A stretch of 13,864 bases of DNA from an uncultured Peptococcaceae bacterium (lineage in GTDB: Bacteria; Bacillota; Peptococcia; Peptococcales; Peptococcaceae). The stretch is from contig CABQBF010000060.1 in NCBI GenBank assembly GCA_902462325.1, forward strand, positions 1 through 13,864. The letters are read 5' to 3'. Under the pieces are notes generated by a model, which saw only the letters and a program-made list of their open reading frames with translations, did not search any database and was not told the DNA's origin. Position numbers and translations under genes: made by a program. The number at the start of each line of letters is the position of its first letter. Position 1 is the first letter of the stretch. Positions 1 to 6,452 of this stretch are shown here, piece by piece.

Positions 1-86
1 AATTTCTTTTTATTTTTTCTATTACCTGCTTGACTTTTTATAGTTGGTCTTTCTTTTTGTAGAAACCATGTTGTTGTTGCGTTAAC

Positions 87-95
87 AGTATAGCA
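87..95 (-). promoter_or_regulatory. possible leftward extended -10 promoter
   Basis: The - strand reads TGC TATACT here, the same nine bases as the extended -10 elements at 1618-1626 and 9506-9514 on the + strand. I see no good -35 hexamer 16-18 bp upstream. If real, it would drive a gene to the left of the window. The rest of 1-210 is AT-rich, and I see no gene, RNA or clear terminator in it. Confidence 0.28.
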
Positions 96-210
96 ACCGA
101 TTTTAAGAGATTTGTGATAGAAAAGTGACGAAACTGTGAGGATTGGTAAGTTTTTTGGGAAGCAAAACACTGCTCAGAAAAATGGGTAAGAGTTCCGATA
201 GCGCTTGGTA

Positions 211-672
211 TTATTGGTCAAAATCCAGATGCTTGCTGTGCTGATAAGCTGGACGAAGTTCAGCAGGGATAGCTGCTTCTGTCAGTTGCTCATGGATGGC
301 GCAGGTACCAGCAGCTTGGGCGGTTTGGTAATACCAATGCTTGTAGTCCAGCGTCTGTAAGGTTTCCTGCAGCTGTTGGATTTGCGCCAATACCTTTTCC
401 CGTTGTTGATCGATTAAGGCTAAACGCTGGTCGATGGTGACGTCGCCTTCGATGCACCAATCAATGAAAACTTTAATGTCTTTGATGGACATGCCGGTTT
501 TCTTTAAGCATTCGATGATAAACAGCCATTCAAAATCGGTTTCTTTAAATATGCGGATGCCACCCTCGGAGCGTTCTACAAAGGGCAGCAAGCCCTCTTT
601 ATCATAATAACGAAGCGTAGAAGGCGCTACCTGCATCTTTTTTGCCATTTCTCCAATTGTATAAGGCATCAT
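211..672 (-). CDS. MerR-family transcriptional regulator (YyaN-like)
   Basis: A 153-residue one-component regulator of the MerR superfamily. The N-terminal winged helix-turn-helix is clear: YTIGEMAKKM at about residues 4-13 and the hallmark STLRYYDKEGLLPF at about 18-31. A second helical DNA-binding part (FEWLFIIECLKKTGMSIKDI) follows, then a coiled-coil dimerisation helix at about 80-110. The short C-terminal tail with HWYYQTAQAAGT resembles the YyaN/AdhR-type subgroup, which usually sits beside small-molecule or redox enzymes. No metal-binding cysteine cluster like that of MerR, ZntR or CueR is visible, so the inducer is unknown. Two ATGs are adjacent (672 and 669); the GGAG at about 681-684 fits either, the second slightly better. 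The gene faces a broken reductase gene at 808-1530, which its operator appears to control. Confidence 0.9.
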   Translation of the reverse strand: MMPYTIGEMAKKMQVAPSTLRYYDKEGLLPFVERSEGGIRIFKETDFEWLFIIECLKKTGMSIKDIKVFIDWCIEGDVTIDQRLALIDQQREKVLAQIQQLQETLQTLDYKHWYYQTAQAAGTCAIHEQLTEAAIPAELRPAYQHSKHLDFDQ

Positions 673-708
673 GATTTCTCCATTCGTAAAAAATTTTGTA
701 AAAATAGA

Positions 709-739
709 TTGACTTCAAGTGAACTTTAAGCTGTAAAAT
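709..739 (+). promoter_or_regulatory. MerR-type promoter and operator of the 808-1530 gene
   Basis: The -35 TTGACT (709-714) and -10 TAAAAT (734-739) are separated by 19 bp, the over-long spacing typical of promoters that MerR-family activators untwist. The spacer carries an imperfect dyad centred at 720/721 with arms CTTCAAGTG and AACTTTAAG, 14 of 18 positions symmetric. The 19-bp spacing, the dyad and the adjacent merR gene make this the likely operator. The start point would be near 746. Confidence 0.75.
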
Positions 740-762
740 AAAGCTACGAGAACAACAACTGC

Positions 763-791
763 ATTGTAGCATGCGATAGTTGCAAAGTCAA
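763..791 (-). promoter_or_regulatory. promoter of the merR-type regulator
   Basis: On the - strand, TTGACT (791-786), a 17-bp spacer and TACAAT (768-763) form a near-consensus housekeeping promoter with an extended TGC before the -10. It would start near 756 and run left through the MerR operator into the regulator gene. It therefore faces the + strand promoter at 709-739, so polymerase bound at one should hinder the other. Confidence 0.65.
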
Positions 792-807
792 CGAGGAGGA
801 ATGACCT

Positions 808-1530
808 ATCAAACGACCATATATTTTCTGTCATATGCTAACTTCCCTGGATGGGAAGATTATGGGCGCCTACATGGATACGCCCGCTTGTGCGGCGGCC
901 AGCGACGCTTTTTACAATATCGCTTTTGGCGCCAAACCCTATTATCGGCATCAAGGCTGGCTTTCGGGCCGTGTTACGACGGACGATAATTTTACCTTTT
1001 ATAAAAAGCCTGCTTTAGATGAAACAGTGCCTCCAGTGCCGGAGGGTGATTTTGTGGCGGATACCCATGCCGGTATGTATTATGTATCGGTGGACCCTTC
1101 GGGAAAGTTGGGTTGGGAAAGCAATCGGCTCACCTATGTGGATACCACTGCCCATGTGTTGGAGGTGCTGACAGGATAAGCCAGCAACGCCTACAAAGCA
1201 TTTTTGCGTAAATTACAGATTTCTTATATCATTGCCGGAGAAGATCGGTTGGATTATAGAGTGCTGATGGAAAAACTATATCGGCTTTTTCACATAGAAA
1301 CGCTGATGCTGGGTGGCGGCGGTGTATTAAATTGGTCATTTTTGCAGGCCGGTTTTTGCGATGAAGTAAGCATTGTGCTGGCGCCAGCCGCCGATGGTTC
1401 CAACGATACGCCGGCGTTGTTTGCCGTGCGGGACGGCTTGTCTGCCGATGTACCGATGAGTTTTCAATTACAGCAGGCAGAGGTTTTGGAAGGCAGTGTT
1501 GTATGGCTGCGTTATACAGTGCAGGCGTAG
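808..1530 (+). pseudogene. RibD C-terminal/dihydrofolate reductase family gene, disrupted
   Basis: One continuous frame encodes a RibD-C-like, NADPH-dependent reductase-family protein: KRPYIFCHMLTSLDGKIMG at the start, WLSGRVTTD in the middle, and SYIIAGEDRLDY and LMLGGGGVLNWSFLQAGFCDEVSIVLAPAADG near the end. Two lesions break it. First, the conserved N-terminus begins after an in-frame TGA (802-804) with no ATG, GTG or TTG; the ATG at 801 lies in another frame. The Shine-Dalgarno at 794-799 is 8 nt from an ATC codon at 808, so either that start is non-standard or a base has been gained or lost. Second, an in-frame TAA at 1177-1179 interrupts the middle (LEVLTG, stop, ASNAYKAFLRK), probably from a CAA or GAA codon. 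Downstream of it the frame is still clean and conserved, so decay is recent or the stop is a sequencing error. The natural substrate of this subfamily is usually unknown. Confidence 0.78.
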
Positions 1531-1597
1531 GTGATTGCATAGTTTGCACAGTGTAATTGCCAACAACAAAAATAATGTGCGAAATCAATAAAAAGTA

Positions 1598-1626
1598 TTG
1601 AAAAATATATGATGATATGCTATACT
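1598..1626 (+). promoter_or_regulatory. strong promoter upstream of the terminator-like hairpin
   Basis: TTGAAA (1598-1603), an exact 17-bp spacer and TATACT (1621-1626) with an extended TGC (1618-1620) form one of the best promoters in the window. Transcription would start at about 1633, only some 7 nt before the hairpin at 1640-1674. Confidence 0.7.
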
Positions 1627-1639
1627 AAACTAAAATTTG

Positions 1640-1680
1640 AATATAACGATTAGCGCCAAGCTAGTCGTTATATTTTTCTC
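1640..1680 (+). terminator. intrinsic terminator or attenuator hairpin
   Basis: A 15-bp stem (1640-1654 with 1660-1674) with one G-U pair and a five-base loop GCCAA is followed by a run of T (1673-1677) and TCTC. It could end transcripts from the pseudogene upstream. It also sits directly after the promoter at 1598-1626, so it may act as an attenuator for the gene at 1806. A weaker AT-rich hairpin follows at about 1702-1726. Confidence 0.7.
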
Positions 1681-1805
1681 AATACATTAGCATACGCTTA
1701 TAAAGATATAGATATTCTATCTTTTTGCCATGAATTTTATTATCCTAATACGCAAATCATAACCAGATAAAAATTGAAAAACTTCATTTGTCAGGAGGAA
1801 TGTAA

Positions 1806-2981
1806 ATGCTTTTAGATTGGATGGAGCAAGCATGCAGTTCGGAGGATACAACAATTGGAAATCATCCATTAACGCCGTCAAGTGGGGGCTTTTATGGCTT
1901 GGATACCAGTCGTGGCCTGTTGGATGTAGCCTTTCTATTTGCCGGCGGTATCGGTACGCAGGAGGATCCATTTCAAATTCAAACAGAGGAACAATTGCGG
2001 GCCTTTGCAGTATCTTTGACAGAGAACATGGATTATCGAGGTCTTTACATCCAATTGGATCATGATATTCAACTGACCGGCGGCGATTGGATTCCGGTGG
2101 GAGAAGGCGAATATGCCTTCAACGGCCATTTTGACGGGCAGTACCACACCATTTCCGGGTTGAAAATCGGCACAGCGGAAATGCCCCATCAGGATTCCAT
2201 CGGATTGGAAGCCAACTTTTATTTTGGTTTTTTTGGTGTATTGGAAGAACATGCCGAGGTGCGCAATTTGCAGCTTGCTGTAGAGTTTTATGTGGTTGGC
2301 GGACAGAGCTTGTATGTGGCAGGCTTGGCTGGCTATATTTCTCAGGCGCTGGTGGAGCAGGTACATGTAACTGGTGTGATTGAAGGGCGCACAATCCATC
2401 AAGAGGCCAATATTTTTGTGGGCGGCATCGGCGGCAATACCTACCGGCAACAAATTCTCCGATGCTCCAGTAACGCTTGCGTGCGGGCAGAAAGCGTGGG
2501 CGGCATGGCAGAAGCTGGAGGCATTGTGGGAATGCAAAATCGCGGTGTGATTAGTAATTGCCGCAGCAGTGGAAGTATCTCCGGCGCTACTGCTGGTATT
2601 GCAGCCAAAAACGGGCCGGCCTTGGGCGGCATTGCAGGCGTTCATGCCGGTACCATTGTAAATTGTGCTGCGACAGCGGCTGTGATTGCCGATTGTCAGG
2701 CAACCTATGTCGGCGCTTTAGCCGGCTGGGCTACCGGAATTTCTGATACCGTAGAGAGCTGTTATTGTTTGGATACGCCGTTGGTGGTAGACAGTTTTAG
2801 CGAAAACAGACAGCAAATCCAACCTGCCGTTGCCATTGGCTGGAGCGTAGGACGGGGCATAAACCGGGTAGGCGAATCCTATGCGGGCAGCGTGATGCTG
2901 AATGTGCATGGGATTGTGGCGGAAAGTATGCCGCAGGATACCTTGGATTTTTATTTTGCAGAAATCAGCAAATCCAGCTAA
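1806..2981 (+). CDS. GLUG-repeat beta-helix protein, no signal peptide
   Basis: A 391-residue protein built from GLUG-type repeats, found mostly in surface or secreted beta-helical proteins of Firmicutes. A GGIGTQEDPFQIQTEEQLRAFA lead-in (about 47-68) is typical of the region after the signal peptide in such proteins, followed by HFDGQYHTISGLKI (108-121). About five GLUG-like units then follow: VAGLAGY (171), VGGIGGN (205), AGGIVGM (238), LGGIAGV (273) and VGALAGW (302), several ending in an NC or SC pair. The first 46 residues are not a recognisable signal peptide, and no transmembrane anchor, LPXTG or S-layer domain follows. An in-frame TAA lies immediately before the ATG, and AGGAGG sits 6-7 nt upstream, so the start is firm. 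It is a single-gene unit with its own promoter. Function is unknown; it may be an export-deficient remnant or a cytoplasmic or phage-related GLUG protein. Confidence 0.75.
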   Translation: MLLDWMEQACSSEDTTIGNHPLTPSSGGFYGLDTSRGLLDVAFLFAGGIGTQEDPFQIQTEEQLRAFAVSLTENMDYRGLYIQLDHDIQLTGGDWIPVGEGEYAFNGHFDGQYHTISGLKIGTAEMPHQDSIGLEANFYFGFFGVLEEHAEVRNLQLAVEFYVVGGQSLYVAGLAGYISQALVEQVHVTGVIEGRTIHQEANIFVGGIGGNTYRQQILRCSSNACVRAESVGGMAEAGGIVGMQNRGVISNCRSSGSISGATAGIAAKNGPALGGIAGVHAGTIVNCAATAAVIADCQATYVGALAGWATGISDTVESCYCLDTPLVVDSFSENRQQIQPAVAIGWSVGRGINRVGESYAGSVMLNVHGIVAESMPQDTLDFYFAEISKSS

Positions 2982-3048
2982 AAAATACGCATGTGTCGTA
3001 ATTGGTAGCTTTTTTCGCTTAACTGGTTAAAACACAGATACTGTTTCA

Positions 3049-3057
3049 TGTTATACT
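3049..3057 (+). promoter_or_regulatory. extended -10 promoter for the small membrane peptide
   Basis: TGT TATACT forms an extended -10 with a poor -35 (TTAAAA at 3027-3032, 19 bp away). It lies about 50 bases ahead of the ATG at 3108. Confidence 0.45.
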
Positions 3058-3107
3058 GAGAATAGAGCTAAGCCGCTCGGTGAGAACTGAAAAGGATGGT
3101 GTAACCT

Positions 3108-3260
3108 ATGAAACAGGAGAAAACGACCAGACAGCAGAAACGATGGATTTTGTTTTGCTTGCTCTGTATTTGGAGTCCATTGCTTTTATTCGCGTTGTTT
3201 ATTTTTGCCGGACATGGTTTGGAGCCGGTGTTGTGGCTTATCAGAAAAATTTTTGTGTAA
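3108..3260 (+). CDS. small single-pass membrane peptide (50 aa)
   Basis: A 50-codon frame beginning MKQEKTTRQQKRWILF. A basic, polar N-terminus of about 12 residues is followed by one hydrophobic helix (about 13-34, rich in L, F, I and C) and an amphipathic tail ending LIRKIFV, so an N-in single-pass inner-membrane peptide is likely. Support for a real gene: AAGGATGG about 10 nt before the ATG, an extended -10 promoter at 3049-3057, and a strong terminator starting 3 nt after the stop codon. It is convergent with spoIIR and shares that terminator. I do not recognise the family. The size and layout would fit a small sporulation or envelope peptide, or a toxin-like hydrophobic peptide, but nothing in the sequence decides between them. 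Confidence 0.55.
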   Translation: MKQEKTTRQQKRWILFCLLCIWSPLLLFALFIFAGHGLEPVLWLIRKIFV

Positions 3261-3263
3261 TAC

Positions 3264-3306
3264 AAAAAAGCCGTAGGTTTTGTTTCTGGATACCTACGGC
3301 TTTTTT
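3264..3306. terminator. bidirectional intrinsic terminator
   Basis: A perfect 15-bp inverted repeat (3264-3278 with 3292-3306; core GCCGTAGGT/ACCTACGGC) with a 13-base loop is flanked by A6 on the left and T6 on the right. It can end both the + strand small gene (stop at 3260) and the - strand spoIIR (stop at 3312). Confidence 0.92.
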
Positions 3307-3311
3307 CTTGA

Positions 3312-3905
3312 TTATGCTTGTTGGTTGGCTGGTTCCTCTGCTGTTGTTTCCTGGCCTGTCCATTTTTTTAATAGCTCCACGCTTTTCAGTTTTATGACGA
3401 CTTTTTTCTCTGGTGTTTGCTCCGTGTATTTGCCGGAAGCGGAGGTGGCGCTGTCGGTAAAGCACATGGGCGGAAACAGCACGCACCACCAGTTATGGCC
3501 TTTCCCTTCCCCAATTAACATGCGCAGCGCTTCATAATTTCCGGCAGGCAAGCTGAAGCCGCCATAGTATTTTACAGGAAAATCGAAATGGCCGTATTGC
3601 AGCGTTACGTCGTAATTGCTGTTGAGTCGTTGCAGAGTATTTTTGGCGGTTTGTTCCAACTGGGGCAGATGATTTTGGATAATCTGTCGGCTTTCCTCAA
3701 TAGAATGGGATTGGGCTAACTGCGGCTCTAAGTAGCGCACCACATCGTCCTTTACCTGCAATTTAAGCTGCTGGTCGGCCTGACTATCGCTGTTGGCCAG
3801 CACATGAATACGAATGAGACTGTTTTTATCAATTTGTTCTGAAATTTCTAAATTGGATAAGCAAATAACGCTCAGCAAAAATGCTGCAATCCATCTCTTT
3901 TTCAT
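3312..3905 (-). CDS. spoIIR: stage II sporulation protein R
   Basis: SpoIIR is made in the forespore under sigma-F and secreted into the space between the forespore and mother-cell membranes, where it triggers SpoIIGA to process pro-sigma-E. This 197-residue protein has a short signal/anchor (KKRWIAAFLLSVICLSNL, 2-19), then LIRIHVLANSDSQADQQLKLQVKDDV (about 30-55). The family's most conserved block, LPAGNYEALRMLIGEGKGHNWWCVLFPP, lies at 119-146. The C-terminal 40 residues are variable, as usual. The start ATG has AGAGGTG about 9 nt upstream. It is monocistronic, ends at the shared terminator 3264-3306, and has a sigma-F-like promoter upstream (3930-3959). It implies a sporulating organism or recent ancestor. 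Confidence 0.93.
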   Translation of the reverse strand: MKKRWIAAFLLSVICLSNLEISEQIDKNSLIRIHVLANSDSQADQQLKLQVKDDVVRYLEPQLAQSHSIEESRQIIQNHLPQLEQTAKNTLQRLNSNYDVTLQYGHFDFPVKYYGGFSLPAGNYEALRMLIGEGKGHNWWCVLFPPMCFTDSATSASGKYTEQTPEKKVVIKLKSVELLKKWTGQETTAEEPANQQA

Positions 3906-3929
3906 TTTGTCAACACCTCTTTCTGCTGA

Positions 3930-3959
3930 TAGTGTTGCCGGAAAAACATAGCTTTAAAC
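3930..3959 (-). promoter_or_regulatory. sigma-F-like promoter of spoIIR
   Basis: On the - strand, GTTTA (3959-3955), a 15-bp spacer and GGCAACACTA (3939-3930) match the sigma-F consensus known from Bacillus (GYWTA, about 15 bp, GGNNANANTR). In B. subtilis spoIIR is a sigma-F gene. The leader would be only about 20 nt. Confidence 0.65.
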
Positions 3960-4038
3960 CGAAGTCGGTGATTTTTAGCGGCAATGTTCCGAATAAGATA
4001 TTTTCTTGCAGCAGGCGGTAGCGGGGCGGCGGGGGACA

Positions 4039-4047
4039 TGCTATAAT
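4039..4047 (+). promoter_or_regulatory. extended -10 promoter of ybaK
   Basis: TGC TATAAT is a consensus extended -10. The region upstream is GC-rich and has no usable -35. The start would be near 4054, about 24 nt before the ATG at 4078. Confidence 0.55.
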
Positions 4048-4077
4048 GGAAAAAAGACTGGAAGGAAGGAATTTATA

Positions 4078-4566
4078 ATGGCAGCAAAATCAGATATGAA
4101 AACGAATGTGATGCGGGTATTGGATCAAAAAAAGATTGCCTATCAGCATCATTGTTATGCAGATACAGGCGCAATCAGCGGCGCGGAAGTGGCGCAGGCC
4201 TTGCATCAGGACCCGAACCGGGCCTTTAAAACGCTGGTGACTACCGGAAAATCAAAGAATCATTATGTGTTTATGGTGCCGGTGCTGGCCGAGCTGGACT
4301 TAAAAAAAGCAGCGGCGGCTGTGGGCGAAAAGTCCATTGAAATGCTGAAAGCCAAAGATTTATTGGGCTTGACCGGCTATGTGCATGGCGGATGTTCGCC
4401 GATTGGCATGAAAAAGCTGTTTAAAACGGTTATCCATCAAACTGCCGCCGACTATGAAACCATCATGTTCAGCGCTGGCAAAATCGGCTACCAGGTGGAG
4501 TTGCCGCTATCTGGCCTGCAAAAAGTAATCCCTGTGCAGGCGGCGGACATTATTGTAGAGGGGTAA
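4078..4566 (+). CDS. ybaK: YbaK/EbsC-family aminoacyl-tRNA deacylase
   Basis: A 162-residue trans-editing enzyme of the YbaK/ProX (INS) superfamily. Family members hydrolyse mischarged tRNA, typically Cys-tRNA(Pro), in the cytoplasm. The near-invariant lysine is in RAFKTLV (K51), and the GGCSPIGMKKLF substrate-loop motif lies at 104-115; FSAGKIGYQVEL (131-142) is also family-typical. Length matches the family (about 155-165). The frame is open further upstream, but ATG 4078 is preferred: GGAAGGAA lies 7-8 nt before it and homology begins there. It is monocistronic. The segment after it (4567-4625) has only a weak hairpin before a T-rich stretch, so I do not call a terminator. Confidence 0.9.
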   Translation: MAAKSDMKTNVMRVLDQKKIAYQHHCYADTGAISGAEVAQALHQDPNRAFKTLVTTGKSKNHYVFMVPVLAELDLKKAAAAVGEKSIEMLKAKDLLGLTGYVHGGCSPIGMKKLFKTVIHQTAADYETIMFSAGKIGYQVELPLSGLQKVIPVQAADIIVEG

Positions 4567-4681
4567 ACGGAGTTTTAGCTGCAAAGTCTCCCAAATTGGT
4601 GACGCTTTTTTATTTATTTGGCAAGAAAGCAAAAATTGTATAAAATAATTTCAATATTTTCACCAATTACACACATTTATC

Positions 4682-4690
4682 TGTTATACT
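4682..4690 (+). promoter_or_regulatory. candidate promoter of ftsEX
   Basis: TGT TATACT is an extended -10 with no good -35. The leader would be about 60 nt and could form a small hairpin (TGCCGC with GCGGTA, about 4718-4740). Confidence 0.45.
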
Positions 4691-4759
4691 ATACAATAGA
4701 GAAAAAATGGAGTATTTGCCGCGCCGGTTTGAAGCGGTAGATGGGAGTGAAGGCTAGAC

Positions 4760-5449
4760 ATGATTCAGTTTATCAATGTGTCGAAGGAATTTCAAAATGG
4801 CACAGTAGGCTTAAAACATATTGATGTAAAAATAGAAGAAGGCGAATTTGTATTTTTGGTGGGCGCCAGCGGCGCGGGAAAATCCACCTTTACCAAGTTG
4901 TTAATTCGGGAAATGTTGCCTACGGAGGGCAATATTTTGGTAAACAGCAAGAGCATTACCCGCTTAAAGCAGCGGCAAATTCCCCATTACCGCCGCAATA
5001 TCGGTTTTATTTTTCAGAATTACCGGCTGCTGGGGGACCGCACCGCTTTTGAAAATGTGGCGTTTGCGGTGGAAGTGTTGGGTGCCAGCCGGCGGGAAGT
5101 AGAGCGTAAGGTCGATTATGCGCTGCGTTTGGTTGGCTTAGAAGACCGCAAGACCCATTTCCCCGATGAATTGTCCGGCGGCGAGCAGCAGCGCGTTGCT
5201 ATCGCCCGCGCCATTGTCAACAATCCGCAGATTATTATTGCTGACGAGCCTACCGGGAATCTGGACCCGGAAACGGCCAAGGGAATTATGGATATTCTCA
5301 ATGACATTAACATCAAGGGAACCACCATTGTAATGGCCACCCATGACAGCGGCATTGTAAATCGCGCCAGCCATCGGGTGTTAGAATTGGCCCATGGCGA
5401 GTTAATCCGCGATGATAAGCAGGGAGGGTATAAAGTTGATTTTATTTAG
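4760..5449 (+). CDS. ftsE: cell division ATP-binding protein FtsE
   Basis: FtsE is the ATPase of the FtsEX complex. It uses the ABC fold to transmit mechanical signals across the membrane that switch on cell-wall hydrolases, rather than to carry a substrate. The 229-residue protein has Walker A GASGAGKS (35-42), Q-loop Q86, signature LSGGEQQ (138-144), Walker B IIIADEP (158-164) with catalytic E163, D-loop GNLD and switch histidine H195. The FIFQNYRLL stretch (84-91) and the opening MIQFINVSKEF are FtsE-typical. Its 3' end overlaps the proposed ftsX start by 14 nt, which suggests translational coupling. Confidence 0.95.
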   Translation: MIQFINVSKEFQNGTVGLKHIDVKIEEGEFVFLVGASGAGKSTFTKLLIREMLPTEGNILVNSKSITRLKQRQIPHYRRNIGFIFQNYRLLGDRTAFENVAFAVEVLGASRREVERKVDYALRLVGLEDRKTHFPDELSGGEQQRVAIARAIVNNPQIIIADEPTGNLDPETAKGIMDILNDINIKGTTIVMATHDSGIVNRASHRVLELAHGELIRDDKQGGYKVDFI

Positions 5450-6332
5450 ATATCTGCAATATGGATTTCGCGATACAGTGCGCTCCTTGTGGCGGCATAA
5501 AGGCATGGTGCTGGTGTCGGTGCTGACGGTGGCGACTATGCTGGTGGTGCTGGGCGTTACCACGCTTCTGGCGGCAAACAGTGAGTTTATGGCTAAAAAT
5601 ATGGAGAATGAGCTGGAAATTGTGGTGTTTTTAAACGACGATGTCAGCCGGGAAGACGCTCTGGCGCTGGAGCAGTCTTTTCATAAATTAACCGGGTTTA
5701 AAGAGGCTACTTTTGTACCCAAGGAAGACGCGTTGGAGGGGCTCAGCGATCAATTTGATTCTACGCAGCTAGCAGAGGCCATGGGCGGCACCAATCCGTT
5801 GCCGGACGCTTATCATATCAAAATGGAGCAGATGGAGCAGATCGAAAGCGCCGTGTCTTATTTGAGCGATGCAGAGAAATTTCCGCAAATTGAGCTGGTG
5901 CGCTATGGTCAGGACGTTGTGGAAAATATGATTTCTCTCACCAATACGTTGGAAATTGCCTGTATTGCAGTAGTGGCAGGGATGTTGCTTATCGCGTTGT
6001 TCCTGGTAAACAGCACCATTCGTCTTACTGTAGCTACCCGCGGGGAAGAAATCAATATTATGAAATATGTGGGCGCCACCAATTTTTATGTGCGGATTCC
6101 ATTTTTTCTGGAAGGGCTGCTGATTGGTGTGGTTGGTGCGCTGCTGGCTGATGTGGTGCTTTATTTTGGCTACGACGCTATTTTGCGTTATATTACCGAA
6201 CGCATTACCTTCGTTACACTGCTGCAGGATCCACAACTGATGTATTTGATTATGCTGGTGTTGCTGGTAGGCGGAACATTGCTGGGCGCCTTGGGCAGTA
6301 ATATCGCCATTAAAAAATATTTGAAAGTATAA
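5436..6332 (+). CDS. ftsX: cell division permease-like protein FtsX
   Basis: FtsX is the membrane partner of FtsE. Its extracellular domain regulates peptidoglycan hydrolases, usually through coiled-coil or NlpC/P60 partners. I place the start at TTG 5436, because GGGAGGG (5422-5428) lies exactly 7 nt upstream and the protein then begins at the conserved FRYLQYGFRDTVRSLWRHKG. An upstream ATG at 5412 is in frame but lacks a ribosome site. The 298-residue protein has TM1 at about 22-44, an extracellular domain to about 160, then TM2 (IACIAVVAGMLLIALFLV), the cytoplasmic TRGEEINIMKYVGATNFYVR loop, TM3 and TM4. This is the standard four-helix FtsX layout. A terminator follows. Confidence 0.94.
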   Translation: MILFRYLQYGFRDTVRSLWRHKGMVLVSVLTVATMLVVLGVTTLLAANSEFMAKNMENELEIVVFLNDDVSREDALALEQSFHKLTGFKEATFVPKEDALEGLSDQFDSTQLAEAMGGTNPLPDAYHIKMEQMEQIESAVSYLSDAEKFPQIELVRYGQDVVENMISLTNTLEIACIAVVAGMLLIALFLVNSTIRLTVATRGEEINIMKYVGATNFYVRIPFFLEGLLIGVVGALLADVVLYFGYDAILRYITERITFVTLLQDPQLMYLIMLVLLVGGTLLGALGSNIAIKKYLKV

Positions 6333-6338
6333 GCTGGA

Positions 6339-6384
6339 ACGGAGCGCACGTTGTTTGTAAAAACAGCAGTGCGTTCTGTTTTTT
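6339..6384 (+). terminator. intrinsic terminator after ftsX
   Basis: An 11-bp stem (6339-6349 with 6369-6379, two G-U pairs; core GCGCAC/GTGCGT) encloses a 19-base loop that can fold further, and is followed by TTTTTT (6379-6384). It separates ftsEX from ctpA. Confidence 0.75.
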
Positions 6385-6391
6385 CATAGAT

Positions 6392-6422
6392 TTGGCATAG
6401 ATGCAGAAAAAAATCGTATAAT
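6392..6422 (+). promoter_or_regulatory. promoter of ctpA and the PDZ gene
   Basis: TTGGCA (6392-6397) and a perfect TATAAT (6417-6422) are 19 bp apart. GGGAGG at about 6440-6445 is the ribosome site for ATG 6453. Confidence 0.6.
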
Positions 6423-6452
6423 AAACAAGATAGATAACGGGAGGATGCCGGA

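Noticed and set aside
780..989. 69-codon frame starting near the ribosome site of the pseudogene
   Set aside because: It is in a different frame from the conserved reductase sequence, and its product resembles nothing.
1935..2645. 236-codon open frame on the - strand, antisense to the GLUG gene
   Set aside because: Cys/His-rich nonsense composition, no ribosome site, and it mirrors a gene with clear repeats on the + strand.
2982..3020. Possible terminator after the GLUG gene
   Set aside because: A-run and T-run are present, but the only stem between them is about 4 bp.
4567..4625. Possible terminator after ybaK
   Set aside because: Only a short, mismatched stem precedes the T-rich stretch; it is too weak to call.
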